From assembly GCF_029958905.1 (NCBI RefSeq), contig NZ_CP124613.1, positions 1 to 64,000 on the forward strand: a stretch of DNA of 64,000 nucleotides, read 5' to 3'. Shown here piece after piece: positions 9,606-17,758 of the stretch. Positions within the stretch are counted from its first letter, which is position 1; each line of letters begins with the position of its first letter. The notes under the pieces were generated by a model, which worked only from the letters and a program-made list of their open reading frames with translations, ran no database searches and was not told the DNA's origin. The position numbers were made by a program, and so were the translations under genes. Origin of the DNA: Vibrio sp. YMD68. GTDB lineage: Bacteria; Pseudomonadota; Gammaproteobacteria; Enterobacterales; Vibrionaceae.

Positions 9606-10379
9606 TCACTGCACGAAGTCATCGACTATCCTTTGAATCTCTCCGCTCTTTTTCATCTCTGATAAAACCTGTTGATATTCATTCTTGAAATGCGCTTTAA
9701 AAGGAAAATTCTCTCCATTTGCAGAAAACCCAAGGTATCCATGCTCTGAACTAATCGTTGTGCCAACTTTAAGCCCTTTCCCACGATATTTACCGACTTT
9801 TTGAAGTTGTTTGAGCTCCCACTGAATGGACAATTCATCGTTCATGTAACAGTCAATTCTACCCGCAATAAGCTTTAACAGATTGCTAGACGTTCCTGAG
9901 ACGGCATCCGATTGAATCATTTCCGCTTCAACAAGTTTTCTGTATTCAGCGCCTCCTGATGAGAAACCAATATTGCTGCCGATCGTTAGCCCCAAATAGT
10001 CATCTGGCCAGGTGGGTTTAGGTGAAGACAACACTTTTTCACCACACATAACGATCAGTGTTTCATTAAGGATAGGAAAGTCGTATTCCATGAACGGTCG
10101 CTGTATTTCGCGCTTGTAAGGTGGGTACAGAGCAAATATTTTGCCATGACTTATTTCAAGTAAACCGCGCTTCCATGGGCGACCTTGAAGGGTCACCTTA
10201 TAATCGGGCATACGAGAAAAAGCTCGGCTCAGTATCTCTGTATAGATGCCTGTCATTTTCCCGTCTTCAGTATACGAGTAAGGGGGGTAGGAATCGTCGC
10301 CATACACCACCACCTCTATCTGGGCATAAGCAGTTGAAGAAAATAGAAAAAACAGGATAAAACGAAAAGCTCCTCTCAT
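9606..10379 (-). CDS. Periplasmic solute-binding protein, ABC type family 3 fold
   Basis: The 257-residue product starts with a clean signal peptide (MRGAFRFILFFLFSSTAYA, cleavage before QIEV) and has the bacterial extracellular solute-binding family 3 fold: VVYGDDSYPPYSYTEDGKMTG, then the GIYTEIL segment and a DCYMNDE stretch. Members that lack an adjacent ABC transporter, as here, often serve as sensory or orphan binding proteins; many in Vibrio are unassigned. ATG 10379 is chosen because GGGGA lies seven bases upstream and because it yields the signal peptide directly; the open frame extends 31 codons further without support. The ligand is unknown. Confidence 0.8.
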   Translation of the reverse strand: MRGAFRFILFFLFSSTAYAQIEVVVYGDDSYPPYSYTEDGKMTGIYTEILSRAFSRMPDYKVTLQGRPWKRGLLEISHGKIFALYPPYKREIQRPFMEYDFPILNETLIVMCGEKVLSSPKPTWPDDYLGLTIGSNIGFSSGGAEYRKLVEAEMIQSDAVSGTSSNLLKLIAGRIDCYMNDELSIQWELKQLQKVGKYRGKGLKVGTTISSEHGYLGFSANGENFPFKAHFKNEYQQVLSEMKKSGEIQRIVDDFVQ

Positions 10380-10657
10380 TATTTTCCCCAATATCGACCA
10401 ACCGCATACCATAATTAACGGACACGGAACGAGTGAAGTCAATGTTAGAAGACAAATACACCGTGATATCACTCAGTGAAGAGGCTCACTTAGGTCTGGA
10501 AGGTACAAGCTTGAGATAAGAGTGTAATTGGTTGTTTTGTACTCAATGGCTGAATAGATACTATTCTTCTTACTGCCGATGAAAGTAAATCGCTAGTTTA
10601 CCGGGAGGGATCCTTGTTATCATTGCGCTTGTATTTTTTCTTATGTCTAGGTTTTCC

Positions 10658-11281
10658 ATGATTCCAACCTCTGCCAAATCCATTATCGTACTCGACTTTG
10701 AAACAACGGGGCTTTCCCCTAATCAAGGCGATCGAGCAATAGAAATTGGTGCAGTTAAACTGCAAGACGGGCAAGTCATTGATAGCTTTCAGCAGCTCAT
10801 GAACCCTGGTTTTCGTGTCAGCCGTTTTATTGAAGGGTATACAGGGATAACCAACAACATGCTGCAACAAGCAGCCAGTAACCAACAGGTGATGAGTGAG
10901 TTTAGTGACTTTATTCAAGACAGCCATTTAGTCGCTCATAATGCTTCATTTGATCAACGCTTCCTCGACGCAGAATTGGACCTCATCAATCAGTCATACA
11001 AAGGACAATTTGTCTGTTCTTTACTTGTCGCTAGGAGACTGATCCAAGACGCCCCAAGCCATAAATTGGGCGAACTCGTCAAGCATCGAAACATCGACAA
11101 TGACGGTGTTTTTCACCGAGCCCTAGCCGATGCAGAGGTCACTGCTAAGCTGTGGTTGTCTATGGTGGAAGACGTTGAGCGACAAACCGATACCGATGCT
11201 ACTTTCTCTCTGATGAAGACCATTAGTCAGACCAAAAAAAGCGCGATCAGCACACTACTGCGTGCAACAAAACAATCGTGA
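10658..11281 (+). CDS. 3'-5' exonuclease, DEDDh (DnaQ-like) family
   Basis: The 207-residue protein has the three Exo motifs of DEDDh nucleases: Exo I DFETTGL (Asp13, Glu15), Exo II HNASFD and Exo [13 protein letters not shown] with its His and Asp. It resembles the epsilon proofreading domain and stand-alone exonucleases related to RNase T. It is too short for, and lacks the tail of, a DnaQ subunit that binds polymerase. I choose ATG 10658 (MIPTSAKSI) because AGG lies six bases before it; ATG 10643 has no ribosome-binding site. It precedes rhlE by about 135 bases on the same strand, but there is no sign of a shared operon. Confidence 0.85.
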   Translation: MIPTSAKSIIVLDFETTGLSPNQGDRAIEIGAVKLQDGQVIDSFQQLMNPGFRVSRFIEGYTGITNNMLQQAASNQQVMSEFSDFIQDSHLVAHNASFDQRFLDAELDLINQSYKGQFVCSLLVARRLIQDAPSHKLGELVKHRNIDNDGVFHRALADAEVTAKLWLSMVEDVERQTDTDATFSLMKTISQTKKSAISTLLRATKQS

Positions 11282-11416
11282 TATTGATTCAAACCGCTTG
11301 GCATGCATTGTGCGCGTGTTAAAATGCGCCACTTTACTGATGCCACTATGTATCGCACATTTCGTGTTGCACATTTCGCGCTATCATACCTTTATTGACC
11401 CTTACCGAGACAATCA

Positions 11417-12607
11417 ATGCCATTTTCTAAACTAGGATTAAGCGATCCACTACTGCAAGCAATCAATGAATTAGGTTACGACAAACCGACCGAAATTCAG
11501 CAAAAGGCGATTCCGCTTGTATTGTCTGGCCAAAACCTGATTGCCGCGGCTCAAACGGGTACCGGTAAAACAGCGAGTTTTGTGTTACCCATTCTTGAGA
11601 TGCTCAGCAAAGGGGAAACCCAACGTAAAAAGCGCATTCGAGCGTTAATCTTAACGCCAACTCGTGAGCTTGCCATTCAAGTCAACAAGAGTGTGACAGA
11701 ATATGGTAAGCACCTTAACTTAACATCAACGGCGATATTTGGTGGCGTCAGCGAAAAGCCTCAAAAACAACTGCTGATTGACGGTATCGATATTTTGGTC
11801 GCCACTCCAGGGCGACTTTTGGATTTGTACGGTCAACATGCCGTCCATTTTGAAGAAGTTGAAACGTTTGTACTGGATGAAGCGGATAGAATGCTCGACA
11901 TGGGCTTTATTGAAGACATCAATAAGATCATCGCGCGATTACCGCAAAACATTCAAAACCTGCTTTTCTCTGCGACGTTATCAAACCCTGTCCGTGATCT
12001 TGCTAAGTCAGCCATTGATGACCCTGCTGAGATCTCCATTGCTAAACACAGCGCGTCAAAAGACAGCATTGAACAGTGGTTAGTCACGGTCGATAAAGAC
12101 AAGAAATCGGCACTGCTCAGCCATATGATCCAAGAGAATAATTGGAATCAGGCTCTTATTTTCATTGAGACTAAAAAAGGGGCAGCGAAGCTCGTCTCAC
12201 AACTTGAAAAGCGTGGTATTGCTGCCGAGTCTTTTCACAGTGGCCGAAGCCAAGACGTTCGTTCACAACTGCTTGCTGACTTTAAAGATGGCAACATCAA
12301 GTTCCTAGTGGCAACAGGCGTGGCAGCACGTGGTATCGATATTGAAAGCCTCACTCGGGTATTGAACTACGATCTTCCATTCCCAGCAGATGAGTACGTG
12401 CACCGAATCGGCCGTACTGGTCGTGCGGGTGCAAAAGGCGAGGCGATTTCATTTGTTTCTCGAGATAACTTCAAGAACCTATGTATGATTGAAAGCCGTT
12501 TGGGTCACTTGATCGAGCGAAGAGAAATTGACGGGTTCACGCCAACCAAAGACGTGCCAATTTCGATTCTCAACTATGTACCAAAACATAAACGAGAGCA
12601 GAACTGA
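11417..12607 (+). CDS. rhlE: DEAD-box ATP-dependent RNA helicase, RhlE type
   Basis: The 396-residue product unwinds short RNA duplexes, in ribosome assembly or RNA turnover. All helicase motifs are visible in order: Q motif (FSKLGLSDPLLQ to PTEIQQ), motif I AQTGTGKT, Ia PTRELA, GG, Ib TPGR, II DEAD, III SAT, IV to VI with ARGIDI and HRIGRTGRAG. The C-terminal tail after the core is short (about 40 residues) and lacks the long basic extension of E. coli RhlE, as is common for small Vibrio homologues. A strong terminator follows, so it is a single-gene unit. Confidence 0.92.
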   Translation: MPFSKLGLSDPLLQAINELGYDKPTEIQQKAIPLVLSGQNLIAAAQTGTGKTASFVLPILEMLSKGETQRKKRIRALILTPTRELAIQVNKSVTEYGKHLNLTSTAIFGGVSEKPQKQLLIDGIDILVATPGRLLDLYGQHAVHFEEVETFVLDEADRMLDMGFIEDINKIIARLPQNIQNLLFSATLSNPVRDLAKSAIDDPAEISIAKHSASKDSIEQWLVTVDKDKKSALLSHMIQENNWNQALIFIETKKGAAKLVSQLEKRGIAAESFHSGRSQDVRSQLLADFKDGNIKFLVATGVAARGIDIESLTRVLNYDLPFPADEYVHRIGRTGRAGAKGEAISFVSRDNFKNLCMIESRLGHLIERREIDGFTPTKDVPISILNYVPKHKREQN

Positions 12608-12624
12608 TCGCTCGTTAAGCCGAT

Positions 12625-12661
12625 AAAAAAGGCTTTACCCTCATCAGGTAAAGCCTTTTTT
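12625..12661 (+). terminator. Bidirectional terminator after rhlE
   Basis: AAAAAAGGCTTTACC and GGTAAAGCCTTTTTT form a 15-bp stem with a 7-base loop. It also lies at the end of the convergent osmC-family gene. Confidence 0.92.
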
Positions 12662-12680
12662 ATACAAACATATCGGCAGA

Positions 12681-13079
12681 CTACACAATTTCCCAGCTGT
12701 GTGTCATTTCTACGCCTTGGCCTAACATTAGGCAAACCGAGCAATATTTTTCTAACGAATCGGCCGCCACTTTCTCAACAATGTCGGCGTCAAGTGATGC
12801 GCCAGACACCACAAAGTGAATATTAACTTGGATAAAAATACGCGGTGCGACTTCTCGACGCTCAGTCGTCAGTTTGGCCACACATTCACTCACCTGCTGA
12901 CCGGCTTCTTTTAAGCCATCAACAACATCCACAGAGCTACAGCCGCCAGCGGCCATGAGTAGCATCTCCATCGGGCTAGGCGCTGTTGCTCCACCATTTC
13001 CATCCATAACGATGGAATGACCGGATTGGGATTGACCCAAGAATTTAAACTCTTCGACCCATTTTACTTCAGCTTGCAT
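12681..13079 (-). CDS. OsmC-family protein, YhfA-like
   Basis: The 132-residue protein belongs to the OsmC/Ohr superfamily of thiol peroxidases. Two cysteines in the family's positions are present: one in AAGGCSSVDVVDGL (about residue 47) and one in EKYCSVCLML (about residue 113). The sequence is closer to the YhfA subgroup than to Ohr or OsmC proper; the physiological substrate of that group is unclear, with peroxide detoxification inferred from the fold. It lies downstream of the Gfo/Idh/MocA gene on the same strand with an 81-base gap, so co-transcription is possible. Confidence 0.85.
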   Translation of the reverse strand: MQAEVKWVEEFKFLGQSQSGHSIVMDGNGGATAPSPMEMLLMAAGGCSSVDVVDGLKEAGQQVSECVAKLTTERREVAPRIFIQVNIHFVVSGASLDADIVEKVAADSLEKYCSVCLMLGQGVEMTHSWEIV

Positions 13080-13160
13080 ATTCTCTTCTCTTGACCAAGG
13101 ATAAATCTTAACGCGAAAGATAGCAGGGAACCTTACGGTGTCACAAGCCTGTCGTACACA

Positions 13161-14141
13161 TCAAACCGGATCGGTAGGAAAAACCACCCCTGTTTGACGG
13201 CGTATTTCTGTGAGCACTTTAGCCACCAGCAAAGAACGCGCAATATGCTGTTCGTCCATCGCCTTTTCCAAAACCTGCTGGGCGAACGATTTTGCTTCGT
13301 AAACCATAGGGTTTGCTGTTTGTTCCACACTCAGATCTTGCTTTTGACCACCTCGGGTGATTTTTGTGACTGAGTTGCAAATGGAAATCATATCAACGTG
13401 CAATGCCGCTTCTTCACCTTGAAATTCACTGGGTAGATATGAATCACTGGTTTTGGAATGGTTAATCACCACATCAAAACCGGAGTATTGGAAAATAATA
13501 CTGCCATTGCCATCAACACCAGACTCAAGTAAATGAGCTTGAGCACTGATTGATGTCGGCTCTCCGAACAGCGCGATCGCAGCACCAACGCAGTAATAGC
13601 CAATGTCCATAACCGAGCCATTGGAAAATGCCGGATTAAAGGTATTGGGATTTTCCCCATTAAGATACTTCGGATAACGAGAAGAATACTGGCAGTAGCT
13701 GATGGTTGCTTTTCTTAACGAGCCAATAGTGGCCAGCTGTTGTTCTAACACCTTAAAATTGGGCAAATGTGGCGTCATGAAAGCTTCAAACAGCACCACT
13801 TCATTGTCTTTTGCGGTTTGGTAAAGTTGCTCTGCTAGCGCATAATGAGAAGCCAGTGGTTTTTCACAAATAACGTGTTTTTTCGCCTCAAGAAGACGCT
13901 TTGCTTGTGGGGCATGAAAAGAGTTTGGACTGGCAATATACACGGCATCGATCAACGTCGAGTGAGCCAAGGCTTCAAAATCGGTAAACAGTTTTGGTGA
14001 GGCGTATTTCTCTGAAAATTGCTGTGCACTCTCAATACTTCGAGAGTAAACGCCTGATAGCTCATAGAGCCCCGTCGATAGCGCCGCCTCAATAAATTGA
14101 TCGGTGATCCAGTTCGTTCCAATGACAGCGAGTCTGATCAT
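13161..14141 (-). CDS. Gfo/Idh/MocA-family NAD(P)-dependent oxidoreductase
   Basis: The 326-residue product has an N-terminal Rossmann fold (MIRLAVIGTNWITDQFI), the conserved EKPLA motif whose lysine takes part in catalysis, and a C-terminal alpha/beta domain with DIGYY, typical of the family. Such enzymes oxidise or reduce sugars, inositols or related polyols; the substrate cannot be read from sequence. The start at 14141 is supported by AAGGA nine bases upstream; an upstream in-frame ATG at 14183 would add 14 residues. Nothing in the neighbourhood indicates a pathway. Confidence 0.85.
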   Translation of the reverse strand: MIRLAVIGTNWITDQFIEAALSTGLYELSGVYSRSIESAQQFSEKYASPKLFTDFEALAHSTLIDAVYIASPNSFHAPQAKRLLEAKKHVICEKPLASHYALAEQLYQTAKDNEVVLFEAFMTPHLPNFKVLEQQLATIGSLRKATISYCQYSSRYPKYLNGENPNTFNPAFSNGSVMDIGYYCVGAAIALFGEPTSISAQAHLLESGVDGNGSIIFQYSGFDVVINHSKTSDSYLPSEFQGEEAALHVDMISICNSVTKITRGGQKQDLSVEQTANPMVYEAKSFAQQVLEKAMDEQHIARSLLVAKVLTEIRRQTGVVFPTDPV

Positions 14142-14511
14142 CTGTATTTTCCTTGTCGCGTGATGTAAACCATTTGAAAACATAAAATTATAGCTTAAGC
14201 TCTAATCTAAATCAGAGTAGCAAGCGGGTCTACCCATTGTTACTCGATCAATCTTACCCAAGCTGTTAAACAACCTTGATACCGACTCCCAAGCAAATCT
14301 ACTGATAGCCGATTTAAATCTAGAAGCGTCCATTTATCGACACGCTTATTCCGCTAAGAAACATGTAACAAAGTATTCCCATCCATTCCAATCTGCTCCT
14401 TCTTTTTGGTATGGTCAGCGCTCATCATTAAAGTGTTCATTTAACGTAAATCATGGTCACTTTGTTGCGGCTTAACAATGCATTACGAAAATGCATTACA
14501 TGTAAAAAGGT
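14142..14511. other. Intergenic region, 370 bases
   Basis: AT-rich spacer between divergent genes. I see no coding frame, RNA gene or strong dyad. AAAAAGG at its right end serves the next gene. Confidence 0.5.
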
Positions 14512-14811
14512 ATGTCTGTGAAATCAGTTTGGACGTGGGGCGGTAAGTCTTTTGGCTATATCGATGGGGAAGATCTTTGGACAAACCAAGGCCAGCATAT
14601 TGCTAAGCTTGTTGAAGGCGAAATTTATGGCCCAGAGGGTCAATATTTAGGCGAGTTAATGGATCATGAAAGACTGATTTTTAGTCAAGCCAAAAAGGCG
14701 TTATTGAGTAGCCCTTTCAAAACCTATCCCGACCAGCCACCAATAAAACCTTGTACCGATTTTGCCAGCTATGCCATGTTCAATGGATATGAAGAGTTCC
14801 ACGAAGCATAA
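14512..14811 (+). CDS. Small conserved protein with repeated beta motifs (4-fold beta-flower type)
   Basis: The 99-residue protein is unrecognised in function. Its first half consists of short repeating units, each about 11 to 13 residues: GKSFGYIDGEDLW, TNQGQHIAKLVEGEIY and GPEGQYLGEL, which resembles the small '4-fold beta flower' domain. No signal peptide, membrane segment or catalytic motif is visible; the tail is charged. AAAAAGGT directly precedes ATG 14512. A perfect hairpin follows at 14831-14853. It marks the left border of the accessory patch. Confidence 0.6.
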   Translation: MSVKSVWTWGGKSFGYIDGEDLWTNQGQHIAKLVEGEIYGPEGQYLGELMDHERLIFSQAKKALLSSPFKTYPDQPPIKPCTDFASYAMFNGYEEFHEA

Positions 14812-14830
14812 CCCCCACTAAAATGATGAA

Positions 14831-14853
14831 AAGCGTTCATTGAATGAACGCTT
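14831..14853 (+). terminator. 11-bp perfect inverted repeat, possible terminator without T-run
   Basis: AAGCGTTCATT (14831-14841) and AATGAACGCTT (14843-14853) are exact reverse complements around one base. There is no T-tract, so it may instead work as a processing stem or protein-binding site. Confidence 0.5.
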
Positions 14854-15133
14854 ACTAACTGAATCGTCGGAAGGCAATATATTGATCTCAAACTGCCGGA
14901 ATGTTTCTCGATATCATGTTTTGACATTCTAAAAGTTGATCACAAAAAGATTGATCGTTTTGAAACTCATTTTTGGACAAAAGTGAGTTTCATGGAATCG
15001 TATATTAATATTTCATTAATTACCTCAGATATGGAAAACTCCGATAGGCAAAAGGCATGACCTGACCCCATTCACTCTCTCAAATCAGCACGGCCACTTG
15101 TATTTATAGGTCTTATCATTGAAGTATCGCGAA
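14854..15133. other. Intergenic region with a large hairpin at 14961-14992
   Basis: TGAAACTCA (14961-14969) pairs with TGAGTTTCA (14984-14992); inner TTTT and AAAA extend the stem around GGAC. No gene is visible. The region lies at the left edge of the accessory patch. Confidence 0.45.
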
Positions 15134-15397
15134 ATGAGTAAGAATTACATTTTTCGAGAGTTAGAGTGCCAAATGACCAAAAAAGAAGTGGCCAAAGGTC
15201 GGGAACTAAGCATTAGTGAAGATTTGAACCAGTTTAAAATGTTGTACGACCGGATGGAGTTGCCTACAGGCCAAATCGTGAGGCCATAGCAGATCCTAGC
15301 AGAGGTTGCGCTGTTAGGGATTCAATCTGAACTAGAAATAAAAACGTCCACTTATCTATTGAGATTAGCGAGGTCGATAGCCAAAATTAAGCCATAA
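15134..15397 (+). pseudogene. Broken small phage-like gene (resembles DUF3653-type genes of Vibrio filamentous phages)
   Basis: An ATG at 15134 opens MSKNYIFRELECQMTKKEVAK, runs to a TAG at 15287-15289 and continues in the same frame as QILAEVALLGIQSELEIKTS to a TAA at 15395. The two parts together read as one protein with an internal stop. From memory, intact relatives carry a helix-turn-helix-like segment with a tryptophan and a PPECKRL stretch between EVA and GREL. That segment is missing here, which suggests an in-frame deletion of about 30 codons as well. Such genes occur beside rstA-like replication genes of filamentous phages. I infer a dead prophage fragment; the family name is a recollection, not a search result. 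Confidence 0.55.
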
Positions 15398-15513
15398 AAA
15401 AATCAAATGAGATGATATTGGTCAAATTGGTTCACCTTATTGTTCATAAGGGCTTGATCCAACTGTGTTTTTACATAAACTAAACTCAATTCTATAACGA
15501 TAAGGTGTTAACC

Positions 15514-17052
15514 ATGCATGAATGGATTAACTTCGGCAAGATTTCAGCTGAACGAGACGACAATCTGTCTGAATACTTTTTTGACAATGGTGTTCTCAAA
15601 TCTATCATAGCCAGTCCAACGTCATTTCTGGTTTTAGGTCGTAAAGGGGCTGGCAAGACAGCTGTATTTAAGTACCTAGAAAAAAACAAAGACGAGTTTG
15701 TCGAAAATGAAGATATCTTGATTCCTCTATCATTTGAAGACTATTCATGGAACATTCACGGCTTATTGGTTGATAACCAAAAAGCTGAATCTTTAGCTTA
15801 CAAACAATCATGGCGCTTCGTGATGTTGGTCGAAGCTGCCAAGGCTTACAAGACTTGGATTGAAAGTAGCGGTAAGAAGTCACCTAAGAAATTGACTCAA
15901 GTAATTAAGGTTCTTGAGAAAATCTTTGAGGCACCAGTTCCTTCAGTCGGCAAGCTCATTGGTCGAAAGCTTCTCAACTTATCCTCAATCTCTCTACCTA
16001 AAGGTGGGTTTGGAGAAGATGAAGGGCTTGGCCTAGAAATGGGTGAAGTCTCATTTGAGGACGTGAACTCAAATGCAACGCTGCGTGAACACCTATCACA
16101 AAATATTGAGCGTGTTATCGACATGCTTGAAGAGGGTTTAAAATCCTGCTCTGACTTAGAAGGATGTCCTCGAATATTCATTTGTTTTGACCGTGTTGAT
16201 GAGGCTTGGGATGATGTTTCATTCGACGCGTCACGTCGTGTAATTGCTGGGCTAGTTTCGGCAGCGGATTCAATTACAGTCGAATACAACGGTAAGGTTC
16301 GCCCGATAGTCTTTTTACGTGAGGATATCTTTGATGTACTAAGCATCAATGATGCCAATAAGCTACGAGAAGACTGTGGTGCTTTACTTCACTGGAAAAA
16401 AAGTAGCCTATCAAACTTGCTGTTACTTCGAGTCAATTATTACGCCAAAGAAGCAGGCTTACCTACATACGAAAGTATTGATGCTATCTTTGAAAACAAA
16501 GAAATGCGACAGCGTCAAAAACCATTTGATTACATCATGAAGCGCACAATGATGCGCCCACGTGATTATATTTGCATTATGACTCGAATCATCGAAGTAT
16601 TAAAAGAAAAGGTGGATGACCCATTCTCAGAAGATGAGGTTGTGTTTGATAAGCTCGAATCAGATCTAATCTACAACGCTGAACCATCTTATTCAGACTG
16701 GTTGCGTAAAGAACTCGTCGATGAATGGTCAGTTCAAAAACCAGTAATTAATGAGTTATTCAACGCTCTTCAAAATAATGGTAACACCAACTTTACGCGA
16801 GAAGATTTCAAACGCGAATTGATCAAGATTTTTGGTGATTCGATAAGTGATTCCATTGTTTCTGAACACTTGAGATTCCTGTTTGACAACTCGGTTATTG
16901 GTTTTAAGGTAGGCAACTCGAATATCTGGAAGTACAAGTGCTTCTATCCGGCTCAAGGGTTTATCGATTCTTCACTTTACAAAGTTCATGATGGACTATT
17001 CCGAGCTCTCAACCTCCGTGAGAAGCGAGAGGTAAACAAGGATAACGAGTAA
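15514..17052 (+). CDS. Lone P-loop NTPase, Sll1717 type (AAA/STAND-like)
   Basis: The 512-residue protein has a Walker A loop GRKGAGKT near residue 40, a Walker B-like strand RIFICFDRVDEAWDD near 230, a sensor-like RPIVFLREDIF segment near 270 and a conserved MMRPRDYI arginine region near 345. The C-terminal third looks like a winged helix (FTREDFKRELIKIFGDSIS). This order matches proteins annotated as P-loop ATPase, Sll1717 family. Their function is unproven; related KAP- and STAND-type NTPases often guard against phage. AAGG at 15502-15505 sets the start at ATG 15514, not the upstream GTG. It lies between two broken genes, as expected for an acquired gene. Confidence 0.7.
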   Translation: MHEWINFGKISAERDDNLSEYFFDNGVLKSIIASPTSFLVLGRKGAGKTAVFKYLEKNKDEFVENEDILIPLSFEDYSWNIHGLLVDNQKAESLAYKQSWRFVMLVEAAKAYKTWIESSGKKSPKKLTQVIKVLEKIFEAPVPSVGKLIGRKLLNLSSISLPKGGFGEDEGLGLEMGEVSFEDVNSNATLREHLSQNIERVIDMLEEGLKSCSDLEGCPRIFICFDRVDEAWDDVSFDASRRVIAGLVSAADSITVEYNGKVRPIVFLREDIFDVLSINDANKLREDCGALLHWKKSSLSNLLLLRVNYYAKEAGLPTYESIDAIFENKEMRQRQKPFDYIMKRTMMRPRDYICIMTRIIEVLKEKVDDPFSEDEVVFDKLESDLIYNAEPSYSDWLRKELVDEWSVQKPVINELFNALQNNGNTNFTREDFKRELIKIFGDSISDSIVSEHLRFLFDNSVIGFKVGNSNIWKYKCFYPAQGFIDSSLYKVHDGLFRALNLREKREVNKDNE

Positions 17053-17075
17053 GCCTGAAAGTGTGGTCGAATTTA

Positions 17076-17095
17076 CCCCGTGATACAACACGGGG
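17076..17095. repeat. Short GC-rich hairpin after the NTPase gene
   Basis: CCCCGTG and CACGGGG form a 7-bp stem with a 6-base loop, 24 bases after the stop. No T-run follows, so a terminator role is doubtful. Confidence 0.4.
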
Positions 17096-17264
17096 ATTCA
17101 CGGCGAACTGCATTAGAAGAATGGATAACTTCTAGTAGGGTAAAACCCCATGAACAGGATATGAATGAGTAAAAGGTCTAGCTTACAATGGGGCATAAAC
17201 GTGCCAGATGTTCGAGGTCAAACTGACAATAAAATGAACATTTCTGTATTAGGTCTTCTACTAA

Positions 17265-17668
17265 TTAGGTTTGAAACGAAGAACGTTTAGTATTGAACAA
17301 ACGCTTGGTGAAGTCTCCAGCCATACTAGAGTAGGTCAGATCCAGTCTGGCTTTCAATAGGCAGATCACGGGCAATTTTTTGAAATACTGTTGATACTCA
17401 GCCGAGCTGACAAACGCCTTAAACAGCTTGCCATGCAGTTCGCCGGTATGCTGAACTGAGGCTGATTTTTGTTGTTCTCCAACAAGAGCACGTTGAAGTA
17501 GTAGTTACGCACATAGGAAGAGAAGGTGTTGCCAACAATGTCTTCAATTAGATCATTGGTTTTGCGGTCAAAGATATTGGTATTTCTTCGCATTGAATAT
17601 GTAGGGAATTCATAGTTTGGGAATGAGCGGAAATAGGTAAGGCTCCTACCGACCGCCAACAAAATGGA
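17265..17668 (-). pseudogene. Degraded unrecognised gene, frameshifted, 5' part missing
   Basis: On the minus strand a frame from about 17668 reads MRRNTNIFDRKTNDLIEDIV and SYVRNYYFNVLLLENNKN. After NNKNQPQF the natural continuation moves to another frame: QHTGELHGKLFKAFVSS and then DLTYSSMAGDFTKRLF, ending at TAA (17265-17267). Both halves have protein-like composition, whereas the original frame ends in low-quality sequence, so a frameshift near 17445-17460 is likely. No start codon with a ribosome-binding site precedes it, so the 5' end also seems lost. I do not recognise the family. It closes the accessory patch. Confidence 0.5.
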
Positions 17669-17758
17669 AGATGAAGGTTTTATTTGTAATTACAGTAGGT
17701 AGCGAGCTCATTATGCACGCTACCCAATCAAAGAACAGGAGGTCGATTTTCAAGTGCG

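Noticed and set aside
15505..15513. GTG 15505 as start of the NTPase
   Set aside because: It overlaps the AAGG ribosome-binding site that is well spaced for ATG 15514.
15480..15520. Possible integron attC site near TATAACGATAAGGTGTTAAC
   Set aside because: The GTTAAC is not followed by the paired core sites of a Vibrio repeat, and no integrase or other cassette is in the window.
17076..17095. Terminator for the NTPase gene
   Set aside because: Stem is sound but no T-run follows, so Rho-independent termination is not supported.
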